NCBI GenBank assembly: GCA_002633025.1
Contig: NMRB01001257.1
Span: forward strand, 124,547-188,546
Source: Notospermus geniculatus
Lineage: Eukaryota > Nemertea > Pilidiophora > Heteronemertea > Lineidae
DNA: 64,000 bases
Reading direction: 5' to 3'
Below the pieces are notes generated by a model. It did not search any database. It was not told the DNA's origin and saw nothing but the letters and a program-made list of their open reading frames with translations. A program made the translations under genes and the position numbers. Of the stretch, positions 40,199 through 50,570 are shown one piece after another (within the stretch, counting starts at the first letter, position 1; every line of letters starts with the position of its first letter).

Positions 40199-40629
40199 CC
40201 GCTACGCTACGGATGTTCATTTCGACAGCGTTATGTTCTATCAGAATGTAGGCACTCAGTATCAAATCTTGGGCCATAAAATATTCAGCCACATGTCTAT
40301 CAATGCGACTCAGGAGGATCGGCAGAGGCTAGTGAAGAAAAGAGCCGAACATTACGAGAATGCTTTAAAATATTACGAGAGAAGCATCGATGTCACCAAC
40401 AAGCTGCATATGGAGGGAACGTGGAATCATGCGGTAATCCTTCGGAACAGATCCTCCCTCTTCTGTGAAATGGGTCGGATACGCGAGTCCCTGAGTTCAG
40501 CAGAGGAGGAGCATCATATTGTCGTGATGTTTCACCCCAAAGATACCTTCCAACAGATTAAGAGTAGTTTGAACCTGGCGAACGCCCAATGGGATGCAGC
40601 AGAATTAGAAAGGAAGTCAGACAACATGG
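40185..40629 (+). CDS. NB-ARC gene, second copy of TPR segment and exon end
   Basis: The bases from 40185 repeat 39839-40184 with about six substitutions in 340 bp. Offset 346 is not a multiple of three, so the reading frame shifts by one. After the repeat the frame continues with VMFHPKDTFQQIKSSLNLAN and a donor-like GTACGT at 40630. This is the exon's natural 3' end; downstream exons were not found in the repeat-rich DNA that follows. Confidence 0.65.
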
Positions 40630-40787
40630 GTACGTAGCAGCTGATTGGTCAGTCTAAAGCATTGGTTATTAGTATCAATAATTTCATTGGGAAAGCATTT
40701 GGGCAATTCCGCGGTCACGGACGTGACATGTTTTCACTTATTCAGTGCTGTCTCCGGAAATTGTGGAACCGCAGAAAAATGTAATAC

Positions 40788-41013
40788 CCTGCGTCATGTC
40801 AGGCTTGTGTCCTTGTATGCCCCTCGTGTGAATTAAGTTCGTTGTGGTTCATAATTAGTGCGCTGTTTGCTAATTAGTTGCGTCACGGACGTGACCTGTG
40901 CGATGTCACGTCCGTGACGCAACTAATTAGCAAATAGTGCTCTAATTATAAATCACAACGAACTTAATTCATACCAGAAGCATAGAAGGACAAGAGCCTG
41001 ACATGATGCAGGG
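40788..41013. mobile_element. Near-perfect foldback palindrome of 226 bp
   Basis: Arms of about 110 bp (CCCTGCGTCATGTCAGGCTT ... GCGTCACGGACGTGAC) are followed after 6 bp by the complement. A few base changes separate the arms. Confidence 0.85.
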
Positions 41014-41517
41014 CCCGGTTTCACAAAGAATCTTAAGTCAGTAGGCTTAAGTCACTATTTTTGGCTAAGCTAAGACACTGACTTAAAGCTGAACTAGATC
41101 GTTAAAAGCAGCGCACGGGAGGTTTTAAAAAATAAGCCGCGCCATCGCGCGGCGTATTTGTCAAACAAGTGCCCATCCGCCATGTTCCAAACGCCCGTCC
41201 GCCATGTTTTGAACGTCTCTCCAAACCCAATAGACTTCCAATGTCCGTGGTGGCGCCAGCGTATTCCAAATCCAATCGGCGAAGGAGTCGCGTCATGGCC
41301 TCGTATGCAAGTACACGAACATTGTACAGGGCAGTACATGAGGCATCCATGTAGGCATCACAACCACTGCAAACAAAATAAAATAAACATTAGCTGGAAG
41401 GATAAAACGAGAAATAGTTGATAGGCATGCATTACGAAAATAAAAATTGAACTTTCAGTAGGCCTACATTCGGACTGGGAGCGGTCCGGAAATTTCCATA
41501 CGCCAACATTGTTAGAA
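41014..41517. other. Non-coding DNA with a half MITE end
   Basis: GGGCCCGGTTTCACAAAG at 41012-41029 resembles one end of the GGGCC-type hairpin MITEs at 16881, but its partner end is not seen. No gene is supported. Confidence 0.35.
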
Positions 41518-42120
41518 AGCACTAACAAAGAAGGGCGAGGCCAAGGCCTGTTGCAAAAGGTCTAGTAGGTCAACCAAACGGTTCCATATAACTAATCAGA
41601 TTGACTAATGAAAAGTAATGAAAGTAACCTACCTGTCAGGATGTGAAAGCGTGTGACTTTATCCGTTCTAATGCAGAAAACACGAAAAAACATACACACG
41701 AGTCTCCTTCTCTGACTGAGGAAATCGCCATTTTGGTTTCGAGGCCTATGAAATGCGACCTCGACGCAATCATCCACGCATAACATTGTATAAATTCTTA
41801 CATTCCTCTATTCGAAATTGGATTTCTTTATTACAATGTAAAATTCACACAATGTTATGTATGGGTGATTGCGTCAAGGTCAGATTACATAGGCTAGAAT
41901 ACAAAATGGCGATTTCGTAGTCAGAGGAAGGACACCGGTGTCTGTATTTTTTCGTGTTTTCCTAGATGAGAACGGATAAAGTCACACGCTTTCACATCTT
42001 AAAAGGTAGGTTGCTTTCATTACTTTTCATAAGTCGGTCTAATTAGTTTTATCGAGCCGTGTGGTTGACCTGCTAGGCCTTTTCAATTGACCTTGTCCTC
42101 GCCCTTCTTTGTCCGTGCTG
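41518..42120. mobile_element. Foldback with arms of about 275 bp
   Basis: CACTAACAAAGAAGGGCGAG pairs with CTCGCCCTTCTTTGTCCGTG; GTGTGACTTTATCCGTTCT and its complement, and CATAACATTGTATAAATT and its complement, follow in order. The loop lies near 41800-41840. Confidence 0.85.
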
Positions 42121-43541
42121 CATAGACCCATTGCGCTTATGTGTCAACGCCCGTCCAGGGTGTCAACAAAACGAGGTTGGCGTACAAATGCATGCGCGTC
42201 TGCCTATCTTGCGGCAATTTTGGACGATTTTTCGATGAAAACGTGCAGCAGAACGTTGTACGTCTCACCAACGGTAGGTTATCCGATTTTCTTACCATTC
42301 CATGCCTTAAAACCGACAAAATCGGCAGAAATGGGGAGAAATTTCTAATTGTTGCCTTGCATGTGCGGGGTCAAGGTCACCAACCTTGGATCCAGGCCAC
42401 GTACTTTTTGGTTCCAGAGCCCACCGTCAGGGGTAGCACTCTGGCGGCCGTTTGAGTAACTAAGCGGGGGCCGTGTCAGAAACTATGTTATGTTGCGCGG
42501 GAAATTCAAAAGTAGGCTAATCGGAACTAATGAAAGTACACGGGGCTGGTATGGTTATAATGCACAGAAATATTTAACACACTAAATAATCACATTTGGT
42601 ATCCGTTTGTTTCTTTTGCGGTAGCCTACACGCTCCACAGCTCATTGCAATTACAAATTTTCCTTCAGACTAATCAGAACGTCGGCCTGTGTGGTGTAGG
42701 CCTACCACTATTTTCAGACACCATCCTGAGAAACGGTGCTTCCACCACTGACATACTGAGCCAGGTAAGCGATACATCTTTGATAGTGGAATAATAATTA
42801 AAAAAACATCATTTAACGGTTGCATAATATTTATTGTTAACTCATGATGCATAACATTTGTATATAGTTAACAAATCAACAGGTTCCCAACAGTAACTTC
42901 AACAACAACAATAAATAAACAGAATAGGGACTGAAAAGTCCAGATGGTGCAGTGCGTCTTCACCATCCCCACGGGTCACACACCCACATCCGCACAACCC
43001 ACCGCTGTTACGACGAAATAAGTGGCATTTTCTCCCTTTTTCGGCGGGGCTATATCGCCCGCTGAGCCAAAGTTATAAATTAGAAGCAAGAAATAGTAAA
43101 ATTAAACGACGGCGACTCGCCAACTTCATCAACTCCACTATGCCGGAAACGAACCAATGGGTGTGGTTGACCATAACAAGTTACAACCTTTTAGGTACCG
43201 TAACATTGTCGTGTTCTGTACCTCTTCTTTACCTAAATGACCGCTATATGCCTTTATTGATCATGATTTCAGATCAATCATGGGAAGAGATGATATTTGT
43301 GCCATCCCTGCGTGTGGTAATTGCCGGAAAAAGCCAGCAAGGTAAATGACACTATCAGTACCTGGTGCACTTTTGCTTTTTGCCGAAGTCATTAATGCAT
43401 AATAATTAGGCGTATGCTGAAGTCAAAGTCAGGACCTAATGTTTTTAAGTGTAGGTGATATCTTGGCTTTGTTGGTATCATAATATGCAGAGACATTTAC
43501 TGGATTTGGCTGGCCGTACTTAACACTACGATGCACTTCCT
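42121..43541. other. Region upstream of the YqaJ gene, no firm gene
   Basis: Short frames exist (for example 42141-42455) but carry no recognisable domain. This may hold 5' exons or the terminal repeat of the ISL2EU element that follows, but I could not fix either. Confidence 0.3.
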
Positions 43542-45329
43542 TTGCAAAGCATAGCGCTCTGGGAGGCCAAGGTCCCTATTATTGACCTCAAAGAAGATCT
43601 GATTGTGGCAAACTCGCAATACTTTGAGTCTTTCCTGAAGCAACACGGTATCCAAGACCCCACCAAACTCAACAACTGGGATGAGGATGTTGCTTCTTGG
43701 CCTACTATCAATCTCGGGGAAGTGTTCAAATTCGTTATCTCGTCCAGGGACGAAGAATTCGACTTAGGCAAATATAAGTTAGACAGGGCGTATGTGTACT
43801 TTTCATCAGGATTTGTGGGAGAAATTTTTAGTAAAAAGGTCGCAGATGTTACGTTCATCAAGGGCACTGTGTCTCCATCCCAAAGGATGAATGTAGAACA
43901 TCATAAAGTCTGGATTGCCTTCAGAGATGGTCGGATACAATGCGCTTGGTGTACGTGCACTGCAGGTCAGGGGGGGTCTTGTAACCATGTATGTGCCATA
44001 CTCTATAAAATGGAGCATGCCACCGCACTTTGTTATTCCGATCCTACTTGTACCTCTCAGTTATGCAAATGGAATAAGGGATCATCCAGTAAAGCAAGTG
44101 CTTCTGCTTGCCCAATTGAAGATGTTGAGTTTAATAACACCAGCCGTTCCAAAGTGCGTGATCCATCTGCAATATCAACCGAGCCTAAGAAAACGAGAAT
44201 GTTATACGATGTTAACTTAGATGCAGCATCCGGACAAGAAAAACGTGATACTTTTGTAGACGACTTAGTCAAACATTTCCCTAGGTCTGTCTTTTTACGG
44301 CATTTTGACTCCCCCCAAAGCCCATCCCCTACTACACCTCCTTCACTTGTAGATATTGCCTTCCAATTTATAGACAACGTGCCGCTGTCAAAAAGGACAG
44401 ACAAACCTTACATGCGGCAACAGTTTTATGAACAATGTCAACTTTCTGACTCAGATGTGGCGCACATTGAGCAAAGTACCAGAGGACAGCATGAAAATGA
44501 ATTATGGTTTCAGCAAAGACTGGGGAGGCTCACAGCATCCTCCCACCACGAGATCTGCACAAAAATGAAGGCTATCATTGCCAAGGACAATGTCCCCGTA
44601 ACGAAGCTAGTGTCCAAGATTTTGAACGGTGGTCCAGATCTCAGCGGTATCTTAGCAATCAAGTGGGGTAGGGATAATGAACACAAAGCTATTAAGGCAT
44701 TCAAGCAAGAAGTATCACTCCTCCACAACAACTTGAAGGTGTCAAGATGCGGCCTGTTTGTTGACAAAACAAACATGTTTATTGGCGCTAGCCCTGACGG
44801 TATTGTCTCCTGCGGGTGCCATCCGAAAGCAGTGCTCGAAGTCAAGTGCCCATTTACAATCAAGGATGCTGACATAAACGATTCGTTTTCAAATACAACC
44901 TTTCTGGAAAAGCGAGATGATGACATTTGCCTGAAGACAAGTCACTCATATTACACCCAAGTGCAATCTGAAATGGCACTTTCAAAATGTGATGACTGCT
45001 ATTTTGTTACGTGGACCAAGAAAGGTATAAACATCGAGAAAATCCCCTTCAACAGAGACCACTGGGCGTCCACCAAATCACAACTCGTACTTTTTTACAA
45101 AACTTACATCGTTGATCATCATCTCTCTTTTGCAGAACGACTGTGCTACTGTCCAGAGTGTGAGGACGTTTGTCTCCCGGAGAACGAAATCAAGGATCCA
45201 AAGAACAACAGTGTGTTCTGTTCGAAGTGTCAGTTGTGGTTCCATTGGAAGTGTGTAAACATGACGAAAGAACCAGAAGTTGAAGATTGGTATTGCCAGG
45301 GTTGTTTGTCAGAAAGTGATGAATCATAG
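43542..45329 (+). CDS. SWIM zinc finger - YqaJ nuclease - PHD finger protein of an ISL2EU element
   Basis: The 595-residue frame starts at a non-ATG or internal codon, so an upstream exon may exist. Residues about 135-155 contain CAWCTCTAGQGGSCNHV, a SWIM zinc finger (CxCx(n)CxH). Residues about 300-510 form a YqaJ-type (lambda exonuclease-like) nuclease domain: LTASSHHEIC, AIKWGRDNEHKAIKAF, GASPDGIV and LEVKCPF with catalytic Asp/Glu/Lys. The C-terminus (about 530-590) is a PHD finger with paired cysteines (YCPECEDVC, FCSKCQLWFHWKCV, WYCQGC). Such proteins are encoded together with the transposase in ISL2EU elements and may process ends or target chromatin. The gene looks intact over this part. 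Confidence 0.85.
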   Translation: MQSIALWEAKVPIIDLKEDLIVANSQYFESFLKQHGIQDPTKLNNWDEDVASWPTINLGEVFKFVISSRDEEFDLGKYKLDRAYVYFSSGFVGEIFSKKVADVTFIKGTVSPSQRMNVEHHKVWIAFRDGRIQCAWCTCTAGQGGSCNHVCAILYKMEHATALCYSDPTCTSQLCKWNKGSSSKASASACPIEDVEFNNTSRSKVRDPSAISTEPKKTRMLYDVNLDAASGQEKRDTFVDDLVKHFPRSVFLRHFDSPQSPSPTTPPSLVDIAFQFIDNVPLSKRTDKPYMRQQFYEQCQLSDSDVAHIEQSTRGQHENELWFQQRLGRLTASSHHEICTKMKAIIAKDNVPVTKLVSKILNGGPDLSGILAIKWGRDNEHKAIKAFKQEVSLLHNNLKVSRCGLFVDKTNMFIGASPDGIVSCGCHPKAVLEVKCPFTIKDADINDSFSNTTFLEKRDDDICLKTSHSYYTQVQSEMALSKCDDCYFVTWTKKGINIEKIPFNRDHWASTKSQLVLFYKTYIVDHHLSFAERLCYCPECEDVCLPENEIKDPKNNSVFCSKCQLWFHWKCVNMTKEPEVEDWYCQGCLSESDES

Positions 45330-45724
45330 TAGACCTATGATGCATCGGACATTCTCAAACACTACTCACTACTGTTGTTTCTTTTCCAGTTCTGATTTTC
45401 TCGACGCCTTTTCCGGGAGCCACGTCCTAGGATGCTATAAGCACTACATCATTCACAGAATTTACACCACATTCTGTTGTTTACCACAAAATTGATGACA
45501 TGCATCCTTTATAAGAAGGGTACCGACTGATGAGAAAGAGGACGCCGCCGTCGCAGTTTGTCCTCTTTATAACCCATTGCGTACCGTACCTAAGACGTCG
45601 CGGATGGCATCATCACATTTTTGTGCAAAGCATATTGCGGGTGGTCAATACATGACTGAAAACAGGCCGAAAGAAGGAAATGATGCCTCACTCCTATCCA
45701 TTGCGCAACAGAATGTTTCTGTAC

Positions 45725-47044
45725 CTAGTCATCTGCCGCCAAAGGTTGCAGGATGTTGCATAGTGCTGCGCAAACGAACGCAATGTCGTTGATGTTGTCC
45801 AGTAGAGATACCGGGATGGTTTCGTTCATGATGCTGAATATCTTCAGCCTCCGGATGGCATTCTCAACGTAAATGCGGGAATTGGCTATTCTGTTGGTCA
45901 ACCTGACATTTGCAACAGACATTTGAATGTCTTTTGCACTGCTTGGGGGCCTCACCAAATCGGCGTTGATGGCAAGCAGGTCCTCCCTTACCTTAAAGCC
46001 CCTGTCAGCCATGACAGTATCCCCTGCCTCAACGAGGCTTAAAAAACCACAGTCATGTAAAATGGCCTTATCTGATGCCCTCCCGCAGTATGCTTTGGAT
46101 AAAAATGAGATGAGGCCATCGGGGGATATACCAAGCAACAATTTGATGGTATAATGGTGTTTATAAGTAGACCAACACCAGGCCGCTGTCTTCAGATTTT
46201 GAGGTTTTTCAATGAAACACTCTGTGCAATCAATTATGCAACGACATTTCGGAAAATGTTTTCTGAAGACAAGCGGAAGGTTTTTCCGGATCATTTGTCG
46301 TGAGGGCCAAAAAATCAGGAATCCCAACACCTTACGCAGAATTTTCACCCAAGTGAAAAAATGGCGGCTAATGGTCGACTCCGAAACCTTGAAAAGTATA
46401 GCAAGGACAGGGCCCTTGATGTTCTGCCGGAGTCGGAGAAGGGTCATGAAAAATCCTTGCTCCGGTGTAATTGAGCGCTGGCGTCCGTCCTTTTTCTTTT
46501 CACTCAGACCAGGATATTTTTTGGTCTGACCCTGCCAAATTTTGATGGTTTCGGCGTTTTCACTGACCATCTGAAATAAATCTGTGAAAACAAGGGCGTT
46601 TGGTACACCAGTACACGCTCTGACCTGATAATCTTTCGTCAACCATGCAAAGGTCATTGCTGAGTAGCTGAGGGGATCTGCGATTACCTGGTCCTCTTTC
46701 TCATCAGCTGAATCTGTATCGTCGTCGGGACCCTTTTCTCCACCATCAACTCTGTCGGCATCAGGCTCGCCTCCGTCTTGTGCGGCGGTCGCTGCAGCTG
46801 CCGGCCTTCTCCGTTTCGATGACCTCGCATTTTCCCGCACTCTTTTAGCCTCTTGGTGGTGGGCATCGTCGTATCCATCAAGATACAGAGTCGGATACCG
46901 CGACTTTGGGCAGGGGTAGCCGTAGGCGAAATGGTTGCTACAAATTTTGTGCCGTGTTTTGGGGACGAAACCTTCTGGAGAGCGCCGTCTGACAACCGAC
47001 GTCCATCGTACTTCATTGTCCGTGCTGAAACCGAAGAACGTAAC
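45725..47044 (-). CDS. THAP-DDE transposase of ISL2EU type
   Basis: The frame is open from 47044 leftward; the first listed codon at 46840 is GTG, but conserved coding begins upstream. Codons around 46900-47020 read VRRRSPEGFVPKTRHKICSN then HF, the C-x2-H end of a THAP DNA-binding finger; the first THAP cysteines are probably on an exon not found (a stop lies at 47045-47047). An acidic/basic linker follows. The DDE domain has CIIDCTECFIEKP (first Asp), VMADRGFKVRED (second Asp) and YVENAIRRLK (Glu), with an N-terminal helix-turn-helix (LRQNIKGPVLAILFKVSEST). All catalytic residues are present, so the copy may be recent. It converges on the YqaJ gene. Confidence 0.85.
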   Translation of the reverse strand, partial: VTFFGFSTDNEVRWTSVVRRRSPEGFVPKTRHKICSNHFAYGYPCPKSRYPTLYLDGYDDAHHQEAKRVRENARSSKRRRPAAAATAAQDGGEPDADRVDGGEKGPDDDTDSADEKEDQVIADPLSYSAMTFAWLTKDYQVRACTGVPNALVFTDLFQMVSENAETIKIWQGQTKKYPGLSEKKKDGRQRSITPEQGFFMTLLRLRQNIKGPVLAILFKVSESTISRHFFTWVKILRKVLGFLIFWPSRQMIRKNLPLVFRKHFPKCRCIIDCTECFIEKPQNLKTAAWCWSTYKHHYTIKLLLGISPDGLISFLSKAYCGRASDKAILHDCGFLSLVEAGDTVMADRGFKVREDLLAINADLVRPPSSAKDIQMSVANVRLTNRIANSRIYVENAIRRLKIFSIMNETIPVSLLDNINDIAFVCAALCNILQPLAADD

Positions 47045-47062
47045 TTAAGCATCAATGTGCAT

Positions 47063-47420
47063 CAGTCATAGTGTATGGAATCGTACTGGCTGTTTAATGG
47101 ACCAGAGTGCATCCATCCAGTTTGTGATATAATACTAATAGAAAAACGATTGTTGCTATTGCATTTTATGAGTTGATCAGTGTGTGACAGTCATCCAGCG
47201 TATGGAATCATAGTGACTCTTTTGATAAACTAGAGTGTATCCGTCCAGTTTGTTACGAGTTGATCAGTTTTGTGTGACAGTCGTCCAGTGTATGGAATCG
47301 TAGTGACTATTTTGATAAATTACAGTGCTCCATCCAGTTTGTGATCTCTCGTAGTAAAACCATTGGTGCTATTGAATTTTATGGGTTGAACAGAGTGCGA
47401 CAGTCATCCAGTGTATGCTG
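47063..47420. repeat. Minisatellite, units of 89-126 bp
   Basis: The unit CAGTCATCCAGTGTATGGAA ... GAGTGCATCCATCCAGTTTG ... CATTGGTGCTATTGAATTTT starts at 47063, 47189, 47278 and 47401. The second unit has an internal deletion. More fragments of the same unit reappear at 48318-48385, 48862-48903 and 48942-49098, separated by insertions. Confidence 0.8.
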
Positions 47421-47701
47421 AGCTGCCCGAAAATTATAAAGGCACATGACAAAATATTGTTCTTTGGCAGGAATACTGTGGGTACGCAAAAAACTGCAAA
47501 AATTTTCCATTTTACAGCGTACTTCGGAAATTTCCGTCGGGCCACAATACATATCTCGACTGTATTATGGGCACCATCTTGTGCAGCAATACAGCAGTGA
47601 ATTGTACCACACTGCGCCGGAAGTGAGAAAGCGTGAACAATTAACATCCAAAGTTGCACGCGCATATTGAATTATTCAATATGCGTATGTACATTAAGTT
47701 G

Positions 47702-48247
47702 TTCAAGGGACTATTCAGAATCACTGTGACCTACCAAAAGAGGGTAATTTATATTACCCTCGTAAAATGGCGGCTCTCCAGTCTGTCGATTCAGTCGGAT
47801 TTTTGGCTCCTGTTCCTTACAAGATGTAGCTACGAAGCTGGCTTTTTGCAGTTAGGTGGAGAAAATGTTACTCTTTCAAGTCATCTATAGCATAACATGC
47901 TGAAATCCCGATCTTTCGCGAAATTAGACGCTGAAATTTGGCGATTGGACGAGGGTTATATAGATTCAGTTAGATTCAAATCTCCCGGTTATATTACCCT
48001 CGTCAAAGTCGGCATTTTCATGGCCAGATTACTCGAATAGTAGCACTTACAGGGGTTCGTCACATATACTGGCGTGTTCCTGACAGTTTTATCTACAAGC
48101 ACATCCATAGGGGGACTGCTAAAATTGAATAGGGAAGGAATAAGAGCAGATAAACTTACCGAATCGACAGACTGGAGAGCCGCCATTTTACGAGGGTAAT
48201 ATAGATTACCCTCTTTTGGTAGGTCACAGTGAGAATAGTCCCTTGAA
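47702..48247. mobile_element. Foldback inserted in the minisatellite
   Basis: TTCAAGGGACTATTCAGAAT pairs imperfectly with 48230-48247; ACCTACCAAAAGAGGGTAAT and GTAAAATGGCGGCTCTCCAG have complements at 48160-48230. GTTATATTACCCTCG recurs inside at 47988. Confidence 0.8.
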
Positions 48248-48385
48248 AAAATTTTAAACGATGACAATTTTCTTTGTAGGGTAATGACAATTTTCTTTGT
48301 AGGACAATTTTCTTTGTAGTGACTCTAAATAAACAAGAGTGCATCAATCAGGTTTGTGATCTCTCATAATACCCTTGCCACCCCA

Positions 48386-48861
48386 GGTTCTATGGGTTTG
48401 TGACATTGCTGCCACTGCCACTCCCTGAATGTGTCATTTACATGCTTCTCTGAGAAAATAGTACCTGTTTTTCTTTGTCATGCAATGTAATTAAGTTGTA
48501 ATTCTTGGGACTTTGCTCATTTTTAGCTCACCCGTGAGCTTTTGTCGTGGTGCAGCTTCCGTCGTCGTCGTCCGTTAGCGGGGCTCGTTTCGTAACCGCT
48601 GGAGCTATTGATCTGAAACGTGGTACATATATACCCCTAGGTCATACGACCTATGACACCAAGTTTCGGTCAGATTCGATTCTTGGCTTGGCCTCCAGGT
48701 GGCTAAAACCAAAACACAAAAATTGCAATAAGTCCTGAACTAATGACTGGATCATCTCCAAATTTTTATCATAGGTGTATCTAATTAGGATACATAAAAT
48801 ATATAGCGGCTTTTTGATTTGACCTACTTTTCAAGGTCACAGAGGTCAAAGTTCGACAAAA
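48386..48861. repeat. Insertion in the minisatellite with TAGCTCACCCGTGAGCTTTT end
   Basis: From 48527 the sequence begins TTAGCTCACCCGTGAGCTTT (self-complementary AGCTCACCCGTGAGCT) and ends near 48858 with the TTCAAGGTCACAGAGGTCAA type of tail. It separates two minisatellite fragments and is probably a dispersed repeat. No gene is supported. Confidence 0.5.
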
Positions 48862-48903
48862 AAGAGTGCATCCATAAATTTTGTGATCTCTCAACGTAAA
48901 ATT

Positions 48904-48941
48904 TTGGATGGAGGAATTATACTGTGAGTATAATTCCTCCA
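48904..48941. mobile_element. 38-bp hairpin inserted in a minisatellite unit
   Basis: TGGAGGAATTATACT, GTG, AGTATAATTCCTCCA form a perfect 15-bp hairpin. GTAAAA lies on both sides and may be a target duplication, since uninterrupted units have a single copy. Confidence 0.7.
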
Positions 48942-49098
48942 AGTAAAAACCATTGGTGTATTGAATTTTACAAGTTGATCAGTACCTGACAGTCATCCAG
49001 TGTACTATGGAATCATAGTGACTATATAATAATAAAATAGAGTGTATCCATCAGGTTTGTGACCTATAATAGTAAGCCCATTGGTGCTATTGAATTTA
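48942..49098. repeat. Minisatellite fragments, right part
   Basis: CATTGGTGTATTGAATTTTA, CAGTCATCCAGTGTACTATG and GAGTGTATCCATCAGGTTTG continue the array from 47063. Confidence 0.7.
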
Positions 49099-49556
49099 TC
49101 CAAAGCTAAACTTCTCCAAAGACCAATTTCCTTGAAGTCCATTGGTCAAGGTCCAAACTGTGCATGCAGAACTACAGTGCATACATCATGGTCAACCACG
49201 GGTCGGAGCTTTTCACATGTACTGTCCTTTAACAAGTAACTATAAGTAAATGGACACTGTTTTCTGTTTTAAATATGTGACCGTCTATGAGAAAACCCGG
49301 TCAAAGTAGCTGAACAATGTTGAGTGTGTCATCAGAATAAAAAACACCGGTCTGTTGATGGCAAATGAACAGGTATGATCAAGGCCTATATAACTCCCCA
49401 GCAACTTAGACTAGTTTTTTGCAGAGACAGTAACATGAATGTAATAAAACTTAAGAATCAACTGTTTCGTTTGGAAGGGATATAGAGAAACCCCATGTGG
49501 TTCAGTCCATCTGTCAGTCAGTCAGTTGGTCAATATGTACGAACTCCTGGGCCCGG
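49099..49556. other. Non-coding host DNA
   Basis: No gene or clear repeat is seen. Confidence 0.3.
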
Positions 49557-49620
49557 CTAACTTTATGTTAAATGACGTAAAACTCCATTGTCTTTTTACG
49601 TCATTTAACATAAAGTTAGC
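49557..49620. repeat. Hairpin with 27-bp arms
   Basis: GCTAACTTTATGTTAAATGA and its complement TCATTTAACATAAAGTTAGC flank a 10-bp loop; the adjoining GGGCCCGG is similar to other hairpin MITE ends. Confidence 0.75.
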
Positions 49621-49677
49621 GCTAACACCAAGTTAGCGCTAACATGAGTTTTGTGCAACCCAGCCCTGGGCTGTAAA

Positions 49678-49870
49678 GCAGGCCTCACACGAGGACGGTT
49701 CTGACGGCGGTTCAGCACGGTCCAATAGGGAGGTTTAGAAATCAAACGATAACTTTATTTCTCATACTACACATTAATCGGATTTTATATTGCATTTATC
49801 GCTTGATTTCTAAACCTCCCTATTGAACCGTGCTGAACCGTCGTCAGAACCGTCCTCGTGTAAGGCCTGC
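49678..49870. repeat. Palindrome hosting a TAGGGAGGTTT MITE at its centre
   Basis: Outer arms GCAGGCCTCACACGAGGACG and CGTCCTCGTGTAAGGCCTGC (about 48 bp each) surround the element at 49726-49822. Confidence 0.85.
49726..49822. mobile_element. MITE with TAGGGAGGTTTAGAAATC ends
   Basis: TAGGGAGGTTTAGAAATCAA and its near-complement TTGATTTCTAAACCTCCCTA share the first ten bases with other members of the family, though the inner arm differs. Confidence 0.8.
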
Positions 49871-50036
49871 TTAACTTTGCAATGAAGCTAGATTTAAGGA
49901 ATCCACTTTCACGGAAAATAGTGTACAGCCATTAGTGTGTAGTGCACCCTTCACGATGTGACCTTTCATCATGTTCATCTTGACCCAGTGACCTTTTGAC
50001 GCAAATATCCTTTCCGGCTTATAACGTTGCAGCTAA

Positions 50037-50285
50037 AGCTAGGAATCCACCAATGATTTTCAAGCTGATTTTGTGTTGCGACTTGCTTTGCAACTGGCTT
50101 GCGTTGTAACTGGGCACTCGATCGCCGTAGTGGACTCACTAAACGTGATTTCCACCAATGGTGAAGATGTGGTCAATTTCAGTCGGCAATCGGTCGGCGA
50201 CCGGTATCAGTCCCTCGTATTCGGTCGCGAGTGGCAGGTTGCAAAGCAAGTCGCAACGCAGAAAATCAGCAGTGGATTCCTAGCT
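50037..50285. mobile_element. Foldback with AGCTAGGAATCCAC ends
   Basis: AGCTAGGAATCCACCAATGA pairs with the end ATCAGCAGTGGATTCCTAGCT region; CTGATTTTGTGTTGCGACTT pairs with AAGTCGCAACGCAGAAAATCAG. The loop has no coding content. Confidence 0.8.
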
Positions 50286-50399
50286 TAAAAGGTGGTTCAC
50301 ACTACATGTAGGTTGCACCAAGTTGCAGGTTGCAGCAACTTGCAACTTGTTGCAAACTACCTGGGACGGTTTACACATAGAAAAATCGATGCAACATCC

Positions 50400-50570
50400 A
50401 GCATGAACAATTTGGACATTCCTCAGCTGCCGGAGACCTTTGCGAATTTTTTCGTGGATAAAATTGTTGCAATACGAGCCAAGCTGTTGAGTGGTGACAA
50501 TGACGTCACAATGTCTGACGATTCAATTTCACCCCCGTGTGAGCTCGCGACACTGTGTCCCCTGTCCTTC
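50400..50570 (+). pseudogene. LINE fragment, region before the reverse transcriptase (plus strand)
   Basis: The frame reads IPQLPETFANFFVDKIVAIR, the segment that in CR1/L2-like LINE proteins joins endonuclease and reverse transcriptase. It ends at the ACAGAGAAAAAAATCCATTT repeat. The continuation of the protein lies on the opposite strand at 50625-50990. Confidence 0.6.

Larger units (their letters stand above)
42121..47060. mobile_element. ISL2EU-type two-gene DNA transposon (limits approximate)
   Basis: A SWIM-YqaJ-PHD gene (plus) and a THAP-DDE transposase gene (minus) face each other 395 bp apart. ISL2EU elements are known to encode exactly this pair. Inverted terminal repeats were not found, so the ends given are only the outer limits of likely content. 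Confidence 0.65.
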
